From: Streptomyces sp. WMMC500
GTDB taxonomy: Bacteria > Actinomycetota > Actinomycetes > Streptomycetales > Streptomycetaceae
Direction: 5' to 3'
Length of the DNA: 64,000 nucleotides
NCBI RefSeq assembly: GCF_027497195.1
Contig: NZ_CP114905.1
Location: 8,286,001 to 8,350,000 of the forward strand
Both the position numbers and the translations under genes were made by a program. Shown here piece after piece: positions 35,714 to 43,018 of the stretch. Under the pieces are notes generated by a model. The model saw only the letters and a program-made list of their open reading frames with translations, was not told the origin of the DNA and made no database searches. Position 1 is the stretch's first letter; each line of letters opens with the position of its first letter.

Positions 35714-36478
35714 GTGCAGGACCAGTCCCGCCGGCTGCTGAGCAGCGAAACGCTGCTGGTGCTGGCGCTGTCCCTGGGCGCGAGCGCGGTCTCGGCCCTC
35801 ATCAGCTTCACCGGCTCGGTGACCCGGTCGGGCGGGCTGAAGGAGCAGTCGGCCAACCTCAACTCCTCTGCCGCGCCCGGCCGTCCGTGGCTCGACCTCG
35901 CGTGGCAGCTCTTCGGGATCACCACCGCGCTGGTCCCGGTGGCGCTCGTGGCCTACCTGCTGGTGCGCGAGCGGGCGGGCGGGCTGGGCGCGCTGGGGTT
36001 CGACCACCGGCGGCCGGGCTTCGACCTGGGCTGGGGCGCGGCCGTGGCGGCGGTGGTCGGCGGCACGGGTCTGGCGTTCTACCTGGGCGCGCGGGCGGCG
36101 GGGTTCAACCTGACCGTCGTACCGGAGTCGCTGCCTGACGTGTGGTGGAAGATCCCGGTGCTGATCCTCTCCGCGGTGCAGAACTCGGTGGTGGAGGAGG
36201 TCATCGTCGTCGGCTACCTGCTGCGCCGGCTCGACCAACTGGGCTGGACCCCGGCGGCGGCGCTGGCGGCCAGTTCGCTGCTGCGCGGGACGTACCACCT
36301 GTACCAGGGGATCGGCGGCTTCCTCGGCAACGCGGCGATGGGCGTGCTGTTCGTCCTGCTGTACCGGCGGTGGGGGCGGGTCGGGCCGCTGGTGGCGGCG
36401 CACGCCTTCATCGACATCGTGGCGTTCGTGGGGTACGCGCTGCTGGCGGGGAAGGTGGGGTGGCTGCCTACGGAATGA
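35714..36478 (+). CDS. CPBP family intramembrane metalloprotease
   Basis: GTG 35714 is preferred because GGAGGAG lies just before it; a TTG at 35702 would overlap that site. About 254 residues and eight hydrophobic segments. The CPBP (CAAX protease/bacteriocin-processing) motifs are E161-E162 in VVEEVIVVGYLLRRL, R-GTYHLYQG with H195, and HAFIDIVAF. The family cleaves within membranes; roles include bacteriocin self-immunity and protein maturation. No peptide-antibiotic gene adjoins it. Ends 115 bp before the LPMO start. Confidence 0.88.
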   Translation: MQDQSRRLLSSETLLVLALSLGASAVSALISFTGSVTRSGGLKEQSANLNSSAAPGRPWLDLAWQLFGITTALVPVALVAYLLVRERAGGLGALGFDHRRPGFDLGWGAAVAAVVGGTGLAFYLGARAAGFNLTVVPESLPDVWWKIPVLILSAVQNSVVEEVIVVGYLLRRLDQLGWTPAAALAASSLLRGTYHLYQGIGGFLGNAAMGVLFVLLYRRWGRVGPLVAAHAFIDIVAFVGYALLAGKVGWLPTE

Positions 36479-36557
36479 GCAGTTCCGGCGTTGTCCTCCG
36501 GGCGGGCCGGCGCAGTCTCCCTGGTCCACACCCTTGACGGTGGTCTGACAATAGATA

Positions 36558-36569
36558 AAGTCTAGACCA
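36558..36569 (+). promoter_or_regulatory. DasR-type operator (dre-like) upstream of the LPMO gene
   Basis: AAGTCTAGACCA matches 10 of 12 bases of the DasR core TGGTCTAGACCA, with an extra TGGTCT half-site at 36541-36546. A TTGACG hexamer (36534-36539) lies just upstream. DasR is the GlcNAc-responsive GntR repressor of chitin genes in streptomycetes. The site is 24 bases before the ATG. Confidence 0.6.
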
Positions 36570-36593
36570 ATGCCCCCCATGCAGGGAGAGAAG

Positions 36594-37109
36594 ATGCGCA
36601 GTCTCAAAAAGCGTGTAGCGGTCGTCGCTGCGACCGTGGCTCCGATGGTCGTCCTCGCCCTCCCGGCCCCGCAGGCGAACGCACACGGCTGGATCACCTC
36701 GCCGCCCAGTCGGCAGCAGCAGTGCAAGGCGGGCACCGTCTCGTGTGGTCAGATCCAGTGGGAGCCGCAGAGCGTCGAGGGGCCCAAGGGCCTGACGAGC
36801 TGCCATGGCGGTAACAGCCGGTTCGCCGAACTGAACGACGACAGCAAGGGCTGGGCGGTCACGACGATCAACCGGACCCAGTCGTTCAACTGGCAGATCA
36901 CCGCCAACCACCGCACGAGCACGTGGCAGTACTTCGTCGGTGGCCAGAAGGTCGCGGAGTTCAACGACGGCGGCGCGCAGCCGCCTTCGCAGTTCAGCCA
37001 CACGGTCAACTTCGGCAACATCAGCGGCCGGCAGAAGGTGCTCGCCGTGTGGAACGTGTACGACACGGCAAACGCCTTCTACGCCTGCATCGACGTCAAC
37101 ATCCGGTGA
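36594..37109 (+). CDS. Secreted AA10 lytic polysaccharide monooxygenase
   Basis: ATG 36594 with GGGAGA upstream; the in-frame ATG at 36570 overlaps the operator-like site. Of 171 residues, 1-30 are a signal peptide ending APQANA, so the mature enzyme starts with H31 (HGWITSPPSRQ), the copper-binding N-terminal histidine. H106 in QITANHRTSTW completes the histidine brace, and F162 fills the axial position. Six cysteines suggest disulfides. It is a single catalytic domain of ~141 residues without a carbohydrate-binding module, at the small end of AA10. It oxidatively cuts chitin or cellulose; the DasR-like site favours chitin. Confidence 0.93.
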   Translation: MRSLKKRVAVVAATVAPMVVLALPAPQANAHGWITSPPSRQQQCKAGTVSCGQIQWEPQSVEGPKGLTSCHGGNSRFAELNDDSKGWAVTTINRTQSFNWQITANHRTSTWQYFVGGQKVAEFNDGGAQPPSQFSHTVNFGNISGRQKVLAVWNVYDTANAFYACIDVNIR

Positions 37110-37139
37110 CGACGGCGCGGCCGTAACGGCGACGGAAGA

Positions 37140-37170
37140 CCCCCGGAGAGCAGCGACTCTCCGGGGGTTT
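37140..37170 (+). terminator. Rho-independent terminator after the LPMO gene
   Basis: Perfect 11-bp stem CCCCCGGAGAG / CTCTCCGGGGG with six-base loop CAGCGA, followed by TTT, 31 bases after the LPMO stop. Confidence 0.85.
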
Positions 37171-37209
37171 CGGCGTGTCCGGGGGTGTGGCTTGCTCGAC
37201 GACTGTTCT

Positions 37210-37219
37210 CGATATATCG
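37210..37219. promoter_or_regulatory. Palindrome in the PadR promoter region
   Basis: CGATATATCG is a perfect 10-bp palindrome, AT-rich against its surroundings. It lies 41 bases before the PadR start and overlaps a possible -10 (TATATC) with TTGCTC 15 bases upstream. Autoregulation by PadR at this site is inferred. Confidence 0.5.
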
Positions 37220-37259
37220 TTGACGTGTCGCAACCGATCGCAGAAGAGACCAAGAAGAG

Positions 37260-37832
37260 GTGATGATGACCATGCGATCACATGGATACGGACACGGATA
37301 CGGGCCGCGCGACGGGCGTCGCTCGGCCTTCGGCGGGTTCGGCCCGCCGTTCGGGCCTCCCTTCGGCCGCGGTCGCGGCGGCCCGCGGGGCCGCGCGCGC
37401 CGCGGCGACGTGCGGGCGTCGATCCTGGCGCTGCTCAAGGACCGTCCCATGCACGGCTACGAGATGATCCAGGAGATCTCCGAGCGCAGCGGCGGCGCCT
37501 GGAAGCCGAGCCCCGGCTCGGTCTATCCCACGCTGCAGATGCTGGAGGACGAAGGGCTGATCGTCAGCGCCACGGAGGGCGGCAAGAAGCTGTTCTCGCT
37601 CACCGGCGCCGGGCGCGAGGAGGCCGAGTCGGGGCCCGAGGCGCCCTGGGAGGACGCCGGGCGCGGGGTCGACTGGGAGGCGATGCAGGAGGTCCGGCAG
37701 TCGGGCTTCGCGCTCGCGGAGGCCTTCCGGCAGGTGTACACCACTGGCACTCCCGAGCAGCGCCAGGAGGCGCTGGCCGTCGTCAACGAGGCCCGCAAGA
37801 AGCTGTACCTGATCCTCGCCGAGGATCACTGA
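37260..37832 (+). CDS. PadR-family transcriptional regulator
   Basis: ATG 37260 (other ATGs at 37263 and 37266) after AAGAAGAGG. The 190-residue protein begins with a His/Gly/Arg-rich tail (~1-48), then the PadR winged helix: DVRASILALLKDRPMHGYEM, SPGSVYPTLQMLEDEGLI, GGKKLFSLTGAGREEA. The C-terminal ~70 residues would form the dimerisation helices. PadR repressors often control a neighbouring transporter or stress gene; none follows on this strand, so it may act elsewhere or on itself through the palindrome at 37210. Confidence 0.9.
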   Translation: MMMTMRSHGYGHGYGPRDGRRSAFGGFGPPFGPPFGRGRGGPRGRARRGDVRASILALLKDRPMHGYEMIQEISERSGGAWKPSPGSVYPTLQMLEDEGLIVSATEGGKKLFSLTGAGREEAESGPEAPWEDAGRGVDWEAMQEVRQSGFALAEAFRQVYTTGTPEQRQEALAVVNEARKKLYLILAEDH

Positions 37833-37836
37833 GCCC

Positions 37837-37865
37837 CGGTGCCCGGTTCGGCCGGCCGGGCACCG
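37837..37865. terminator. Bidirectional hairpin between PadR and DUF4232 genes
   Basis: Perfect 10-bp stem CGGTGCCCGG / CCGGGCACCG with nine-base loop in the 61-bp convergent gap. No T run. Confidence 0.6.
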
Positions 37866-37893
37866 CGGCTCAGCCGCGCCTACGCTCCCGCCG

Positions 37894-38673
37894 TCACCGC
37901 GCGGGTCCTTCGCCCTTCGCCAGCGGCAGGGCCTCGATGCGGCCCGCGTCGCAGACCTCGCCGAGCCGCCACGCGGCGTCCGTGTGGTGGTACGTGTCGG
38001 GCGGGATGACCTGGAGTTCCGCCGGCTTCGGCCGGCAGGCGCCGCTCGCGTCGTCCGAGCCGGCGGCCACCACCGTCCAGTGCAGCCGGCTCCAGGCCGA
38101 GGAGCCTGGGGTGAGCGTCTGCATCGACGGGGTGCGGCTGCCGTCCCGTACCACCGTGGTCGGGATGTCGGAGCCGTCGGCCCTGACCAGTTGCAGGCCG
38201 GACCAGCCGCGGGTGCGGCACGTGTTGTCCGAGTCGTTGGTCAGGACGAGTGCCGCGTAGCGGTTGCCCGCGGCCGGGTTGAGCGAGCGTACGGAGGCCG
38301 AGAGGTCGCCCGTACGGCACCAGGGTGCCGCGGCCGGATCGCCGGCCGCCGCCTTCGGCTCCGCCTTGAACGGGTCGGCGGCCACGCCGTCGTCCGCCCT
38401 GGCGTCGGTGGTGTCGTCGGTCGTCTCGTCTTCCGCGGTACCGGCCTCCTTGTCCGGCGCCGCGCCGTCCTCGCCGGGCGCGTCCCGCTGTGCCCCGTCC
38501 CCGTGCTGCGCGCCGTCACCGTCGGCGCTCTCGGCCGGCTGGGGCTTGGAGTTGCCCGCGGTGTCCGTGCGCGCCGCGTCGGAGTTCTCGCCGCAGCCTG
38601 CGGCCAGCAGCCCCGCCGCCGCGAGGGCGGCGAGGGCGATGCGGGTGCGGGCGCGGCCGGGCTGTCGTGTCAT
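37894..38673 (-). CDS. DUF4232 lipoprotein
   Basis: ATG 38673 with GGGGGAAG upstream gives ~259 residues. The signal sequence ends in lipobox LLAAGC, so the protein is anchored to the outer face of the membrane. A long Asp/Ala/Gly-rich linker (~30-105) leads to a C-terminal domain with WCRTGDLSASVRSLNPAAGN, ALVLTNDSDNTCRTRGWSGL and a final EVCDAG, which matches DUF4232 domains of actinomycetes (two disulfides expected). Function unknown. It is divergent from the EamA gene. Confidence 0.82.
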   Translation of the reverse strand: MTRQPGRARTRIALAALAAAGLLAAGCGENSDAARTDTAGNSKPQPAESADGDGAQHGDGAQRDAPGEDGAAPDKEAGTAEDETTDDTTDARADDGVAADPFKAEPKAAAGDPAAAPWCRTGDLSASVRSLNPAAGNRYAALVLTNDSDNTCRTRGWSGLQLVRADGSDIPTTVVRDGSRTPSMQTLTPGSSAWSRLHWTVVAAGSDDASGACRPKPAELQVIPPDTYHHTDAAWRLGEVCDAGRIEALPLAKGEGPAR

Positions 38674-38826
38674 GTCTTCCCCCTGGCTGCTCGGAGTGAC
38701 CAGAACGTGGGGTGTCGGTCGTTGGACCCGTGCGGGGAGCGATCGGTTCCACCAAGGGGGTTCCCGCGCGGGCGGCGGAGGATGCGCGGTCTGCGCCCGC
38801 ACGCTCCCTGTCAGCAGCAATGAAGA

Positions 38827-38855
38827 ATGACACTCATGTACGGCGCTGACATAAT
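38827..38855 (+). promoter_or_regulatory. Promoter for a leaderless EamA transcript
   Basis: ATGACA (38827-38832), 17-base spacer, CATAAT (38850-38855). The ATG at 38863 lies seven bases after the -10, where transcription should begin, so the mRNA would have no leader. Confidence 0.6.
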
Positions 38856-38862
38856 CGCCCGC

Positions 38863-39888
38863 ATGCAGCAGTCATCCGACAGGCGCGCGGGGCTCGGGCT
38901 CGCGCTGGCCTCCGCGCTCGCGTTCGGCGGTTCCGGGGTGGCGGCCAAGCCGCTCATCGAGCAGGGCATGGACTCGCTGCACGTGGTGTGGCTGCGTATC
39001 GCCGGGGCGGCGCTGGTGCTGCTCCCGCTCGCCTGGCGGCACCGCGCGCTGGTACGGGAGCGGCCGGTGCTGCTCGCCGGGTTCGGCGTGCTCGCGGTCG
39101 CCGGCGTGCAGGCGTTCTACTTCGCGGCCATCGCCCGGATCCCGGTGGGCGTGGGGCTGCTCATCGAGTTCTTCGGCCCCGCGCTGGTGCTGGGCTGGGT
39201 GCGGTTCGTCCAGCGGCGGCCGGTCACCCGGCAGGCGGCGGTCGGCGTGCTGTTCGCGGTCACCGGTCTTGCGTGCGTGGTCGAGGTCTGGGCCGGGCTG
39301 GGCTTCGACCCGCTCGGGCTGCTCCTCGCCTTCGGCGCGGCGTGCTGCCAGTGCGCGTACTTCGTCCTCGCCGGGCACGGCACCGACGCGGCGGACGGCA
39401 CGGCGCCGCACCCGCTGGGCGTGATCGCGTACGGGCTGATCGTCGGCGCCGTCGTGCTCACCGTCGTCTCCCGGCCCTGGAACCTGCGGTGGTCGCTGCT
39501 GGGCGAGCGCGCCGAACTCGGCGGCATGCGCCCGCCGGCGTGGACGCTGATCGTCTGGATCGTCCTGGTGACGACCGTGCTGGCGTACCTGTTCGGCGTC
39601 CTCGCGGTGCGCCGGCTCTCGCCGCCGGTGGCGGGCGTCGTCGCGTGCCTGGAGGCCGTCGTCGCGACCGTGCTGGCGTGGGTGCTGCTGGCCGAACACC
39701 TGGGCGCGGCCCAGATCGTGGGGGGCGCGCTGGTGCTGGCCGGCGCGTTCACCGCGCAACTGGCGGCGCCGGCGACCGGCTCGGGGGAGCGCGGTGAGCC
39801 GGTCGCGGGCAACGTGCCGCGACCGCGGGACGAGGAGCGGCCGGCGCCCGCGGACGCGCCGCCGCCGGGTCAGCCCGCCGGGAGGTAG
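38863..39888 (+). CDS. EamA/DMT-family transporter
   Basis: ATG 38863 is chosen because the predicted promoter sits right before it and there is no ribosome site. About 341 residues with ten membrane helices in two EamA repeats: LGLALASALAFGGSGVAAKPL begins the first, and AGVVACLEAVVATVLAWVLLAEHL closes the second. The RhtA-like pattern suggests export of amino acids or other small metabolites; the substrate is unknown. A hydrophilic Pro/Arg-rich tail of ~35 residues follows the last helix. Its 3' end overlaps the convergent PNPOx-like gene by 19 bp. Confidence 0.87.
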   Translation: MQQSSDRRAGLGLALASALAFGGSGVAAKPLIEQGMDSLHVVWLRIAGAALVLLPLAWRHRALVRERPVLLAGFGVLAVAGVQAFYFAAIARIPVGVGLLIEFFGPALVLGWVRFVQRRPVTRQAAVGVLFAVTGLACVVEVWAGLGFDPLGLLLAFGAACCQCAYFVLAGHGTDAADGTAPHPLGVIAYGLIVGAVVLTVVSRPWNLRWSLLGERAELGGMRPPAWTLIVWIVLVTTVLAYLFGVLAVRRLSPPVAGVVACLEAVVATVLAWVLLAEHLGAAQIVGGALVLAGAFTAQLAAPATGSGERGEPVAGNVPRPRDEERPAPADAPPPGQPAGR

Positions 39889-40541
39889 CCGGGCGCCTCG
39901 ACGCCCGGCGCCAGGTCGTCGGCCGGTACGGGCGCGCCGTACACGGACGCGACCGGCACCACCCCCGTCCAGTACGGCAGCTCCAGGTCCTCCGGCTCGT
40001 CGTTGGGGCCGCCGGTGCGCAGCTTGACGGAGACCTCCTCGATGGCGAGCCGGATCACCGCCGTCTTGGCCAGCTCCTTGGCGTTGGCGCGCCGGGAGTC
40101 GTCTGCCCGGCCGGGGACGACGTGGTCGACGATCGCGTCGAGTGCCCTCGTCCGCTCGTCGTGGTCGGTCACCGCGTACGCGTCGCCGTGCACCACCGCC
40201 GAGCGGTAGTTGATCGAGTGGTGGAAGGCGGAGCGGGCCAGCACCAGCCCGTCGACGTGCGTCACCGTCAGGCACACCGGCAGCCCGGCGTCCTCGGCCC
40301 GTCCGGCGGTGCGCAGCGGGCGGGAGCCGGTGGAGCCGTGCACGTACAACTGCTCGCCCACGCGGGCGTAGAGCGTGGGCAGGACGACGGGGCGGCCGTC
40401 GCGGACGAAGCCGAGGTGGCAGACGTAGCCGGCGTCGAGCACGGAGTGCACCAGGTCGCGGTCGTACGAGGCGCGCTCGCGGGAGCGCGTGGGCACGGTG
40501 CGGTCGGTCGGGCGGTAGGCGGCGGGGGGCGTGGCGGACAC
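39870..40541 (-). CDS. Pyridoxamine 5'-phosphate oxidase-like flavoprotein
   Basis: GTG 40541 has a GAGGGAG site; an ATG at 40586 lies inside the intergenic palindrome and is less likely. About 223 residues with the split-barrel flavin fold: VLDAGYVCHLGFVRDGRPVVLPTLYARVG, LYVHGSTGSRPLR and SVVIHGDAY-like SAVVHGDAYAV. The family binds FMN, F420 or heme; only some members make pyridoxal phosphate. It is divergent from a PLP-binding MocR regulator with a shared palindrome, which suggests MocR controls it, possibly in response to vitamin B6. Confidence 0.82.
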   Translation of the reverse strand: MSATPPAAYRPTDRTVPTRSRERASYDRDLVHSVLDAGYVCHLGFVRDGRPVVLPTLYARVGEQLYVHGSTGSRPLRTAGRAEDAGLPVCLTVTHVDGLVLARSAFHHSINYRSAVVHGDAYAVTDHDERTRALDAIVDHVVPGRADDSRRANAKELAKTAVIRLAIEEVSVKLRTGGPNDEPEDLELPYWTGVVPVASVYGAPVPADDLAPGVEAPGYLPAG

Positions 40542-40584
40542 GGGCGGCTCCCTCGGTGCTCGGTGGTGCGGGGTTGCGGTGTGC

Positions 40585-40600
40585 ATTGCACTAGTGCAAT
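40585..40600. promoter_or_regulatory. Operator palindrome between PNPOx-like and MocR genes
   Basis: ATTGCACTAGTGCAAT is a perfect 16-bp palindrome ten bases before the MocR start and next to a CAATATATT -10-like stretch. It probably binds the MocR product and controls both divergent genes. Confidence 0.7.
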
Positions 40601-40609
40601 ATATTCTTT

Positions 40610-41941
40610 GTGCTAGGAGAGTATCGGATCGAGGGGCGGGGCGCAGCAGAGATCTGCGCCAGCATCGAGCGCGGCATCGGCGCCGGCGCGCTGCGGCCCG
40701 GTGCCGCGCTGCCGCCGCTGCGCGCGCTGGCGGCCGAGCTGTCGGTCAACCCGAACACGGTGGCGGCCGCGTACCGCATGCTGCGCGAGCGCGGCGCCGT
40801 CGAGACCGCCGGCCGGCGCGGCACCCGGGTGCGCGCCCGCCCCGCCACCGCCCCCCGCGAGCAGATCAGCGTCGCCGTGCCGCCCGGCGTCCGCGACCTG
40901 TCCACCGGCAATCCCGACCCCGCCCTCCTGCCCCCGCTCGCCGGCGCACTCGCCGCCGCGGCCGCCCGCCACGCCGATCGCCCGGTGCTCTACGGCGACG
41001 AGGGCGTCTCCCCCGAGCTGGCCCGGCTGGCCCGCGCCGACTTCGACGCCGACGGCGTGCCGCCCGGCCCCGTGGCCGTCACCTCCGGTTCGCTGGACGC
41101 GATCGAGCGCGCGCTGGCCGCCCATCTGCGCCCCGGCGACGCGGTCGCGGTCGAGGACCCCGCCTGGGGCAGCCTGCTCGACCTCGTGCCGGCGCTCGGC
41201 CTGCGGCCCGTGCCGGTGGAGCTGGACGACGAGGGGCCCCTGCCGGAGCGTGCCGCGGCGGCGCTGGCCGCCGGAGCGCGCGCCCTGGTCGTGACCTCCC
41301 GCGCGCAGAACCCGACCGGCGCCGCGCTCACCCCCGCGCGCGCCGCCGAGCTGCGCGCCGTCCTCGCCCGGCACCCGGAGGTGCTGCTCGTCGAGGACGA
41401 CCACGGCCACGCGATCGTCGGCCTGCCGTTCCAGCCGCTGGCCGGCGCCGCGCGGCACTGGCTCGCGGTGCGCTCCGCCGCCAAGGCGTACGGGCCGGAC
41501 CTGCGGCTCGCGGTGCTCACCGGGGACCGGGTGACCGTGGACCGCGTCGAGGGCCGCCAGCGCCTCGGCCCCGGCTGGGTCAGCCGGCTCCTCCAGGACA
41601 CGGTCGCCCACCTGCTCGACGGCGGGGTCCAGGACCCGGCGGCGGTCGCCCGCTCGTACGACGGGCGGCGCGCGGCCCTGCTGACGGCGCTGCGGCGGCG
41701 CGGGGTCGAGGCAACCGGGCGCAGCGGCATGAACGTGTGGCTGCCGGTGCCGGACGAGACCTCCGCGGTCACGCAGCTCCTCGGGGCCGGCTGGGCGGCG
41801 GCGCCCGGCGCCCGCTTCCGCCTCGCCTCGCCCCCCGGCATCCGGCTGACCGTCTCGCCGCTGGCCGGCGCGGACGTGGAGCCGCTGGCGGACGCGGTGG
41901 CGGCGGCGGTACGGCCCGCGCCGGGACGGCGGTGGGTCTGA
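40610..41941 (+). CDS. MocR-type regulator (GntR winged helix-aminotransferase fusion)
   Basis: GTG 40610 gives 443 residues. The GntR winged helix spans ~10-75 (AAEICASIERGIGAGALRPG, LPPLRALAAELSVNPNTVAAAYRMLRERGAVET). From ~95 it is a fold-type-I aminotransferase with K292 in RSAAKAYGPDLR as the PLP lysine and QNPTGAALTPAR upstream. MocR proteins use PLP or amino acid-PLP adducts as effectors, as in PdxR and GabR. No ribosome site is seen and the start falls close to the expected transcription start, so the mRNA may be leaderless. Confidence 0.9.
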   Translation: MLGEYRIEGRGAAEICASIERGIGAGALRPGAALPPLRALAAELSVNPNTVAAAYRMLRERGAVETAGRRGTRVRARPATAPREQISVAVPPGVRDLSTGNPDPALLPPLAGALAAAAARHADRPVLYGDEGVSPELARLARADFDADGVPPGPVAVTSGSLDAIERALAAHLRPGDAVAVEDPAWGSLLDLVPALGLRPVPVELDDEGPLPERAAAALAAGARALVVTSRAQNPTGAALTPARAAELRAVLARHPEVLLVEDDHGHAIVGLPFQPLAGAARHWLAVRSAAKAYGPDLRLAVLTGDRVTVDRVEGRQRLGPGWVSRLLQDTVAHLLDGGVQDPAAVARSYDGRRAALLTALRRRGVEATGRSGMNVWLPVPDETSAVTQLLGAGWAAAPGARFRLASPPGIRLTVSPLAGADVEPLADAVAAAVRPAPGRRWV

Positions 41942-41966
41942 GGGGTACGCGAAGCTCCGGCGCCGG

Positions 41967-41991
41967 GCCGGTACGGGACACCCGTACCGGC
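41967..41991. terminator. Bidirectional hairpin between MocR and the second EamA gene
   Basis: Perfect 11-bp stem GCCGGTACGGG / CCCGTACCGGC with loop ACA, in the 54-bp convergent gap. Confidence 0.7.
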
Positions 41992-41995
41992 GCGG

Positions 41996-42943
41996 CTATG
42001 TCCGCTCCGCGCGCGGGCGGCTGCGCGAGAGTGCCGCGCCCGCCAGGATCACCGCCGCGCCGACCGGCGTGTTCCACGTCAGTTCCTCGCCGAGCAGCGC
42101 CACTCCGGCCGCCGTGGCGATGACCGGGATGACGTACGTGACAGTGTGCGCGGTCGTCGGTCCCACGTCTGCCACCAGCCCGTGCTGCATGAGCATCGCG
42201 AGCCCCGTCCCCAGCACCCCCAGCGTGCCGACGGCCAGCAGCGGCCCGATCGGGAGCGCGGTCGGCACCGAGGTGAACAGCGCGGCGGCCACGGCCAACT
42301 GCGCGGTCCCGAGGAGCAGTTGCGTGCCGGCGATCGACAGGTGGGAGTGCCCGTGGCCGGCGAGCGTGCGGCGGATGTAGATCCAGCCGACCGCGTAGCT
42401 CGCGGACGCGGCCAGCGCGAGCACGGTGCCCAGCGGGTCCTGGCCGGTGAAGCCCCGCCACGCGCCGAGGACGATCAGCACGCCGGCGAAGCCGGTCCCC
42501 AGCCCCGCGACCCGGCGCCGCGTCGGCCGGTCCTCCCGGAGGGCGACGAGGGCGAGGAGCATCGCCCACAGCGGTGACGTGGCGTTGCAGATCCCCGCGA
42601 GCGAGGAGGAGATGTGCAGCTCGGCGTAGGCGAAGAGGGAGAAGGGCAGCGCGTTGACGAAGAAGGCGGCCACCGCGATGTGCCCCCACGTGCGGGCACC
42701 GCGCGGCAGCCGCTCCCGGCGCAGCGCGAGAGCGGCGACGAGGACGGCGGAGCCGAAGGCCATCCGGCCGAGCGTCACCTGCAGCGGGGCGAAGCCGTCG
42801 GTGCCGACCTTGATGAGCAGGAAGCTGAAGCCCCAGACGATCGAGAGGGCGGTGAACCGGACGCGCCAGTCGAGCAGCGGACGCCGCGAGGCGGCGAGCG
42901 GGGGAGCGGCGGGGTCGGTGGCCGGTGCCGGTGCCGTGGTCAT
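41996..42943 (-). CDS. EamA/DMT-family transporter
   Basis: ATG 42943 gives ~315 residues; an in-frame GTG at 42964, one base after AGGAG, is the alternative. Ten helices in two EamA repeats: RFTALSIVWGFSFLLIKVG starts the first, and VTYVIPVIATAAGVALLGEELTWNTPVG (last repeat) has the typical P-x-x-A-x4-L-x-L-x-E pattern. It is divergent from a LysR regulator with repeated sequence in the shared 54-75 bp, a common pairing in which LysR controls export. Substrate unknown. Confidence 0.88.
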   Translation of the reverse strand: MTTAPAPATDPAAPPLAASRRPLLDWRVRFTALSIVWGFSFLLIKVGTDGFAPLQVTLGRMAFGSAVLVAALALRRERLPRGARTWGHIAVAAFFVNALPFSLFAYAELHISSSLAGICNATSPLWAMLLALVALREDRPTRRRVAGLGTGFAGVLIVLGAWRGFTGQDPLGTVLALAASASYAVGWIYIRRTLAGHGHSHLSIAGTQLLLGTAQLAVAAALFTSVPTALPIGPLLAVGTLGVLGTGLAMLMQHGLVADVGPTTAHTVTYVIPVIATAAGVALLGEELTWNTPVGAAVILAGAALSRSRPRAERT

Positions 42944-42967
42944 GGAAGCTACGGTGAGCCCCACACT

Positions 42968-43010
42968 CCTCGTAGCACAAGCGAGACTTTATGGCACGTA
43001 CCTCGTAGCA
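42968..43010. repeat. Direct repeats in the EamA-LysR intergenic region
   Basis: CCTCGTAGCA occurs at 42968-42977 and 43001-43010, 33 bp apart (about three helical turns), with AAGCGA after the first and its complement TCGCTT after the second. These are candidate LysR-binding half-sites. TAGCAT (43006-43011) could also be a -10 seven bases before the lysR ATG. Confidence 0.55.
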
Positions 43011-43018
43011 TCGCTTAC

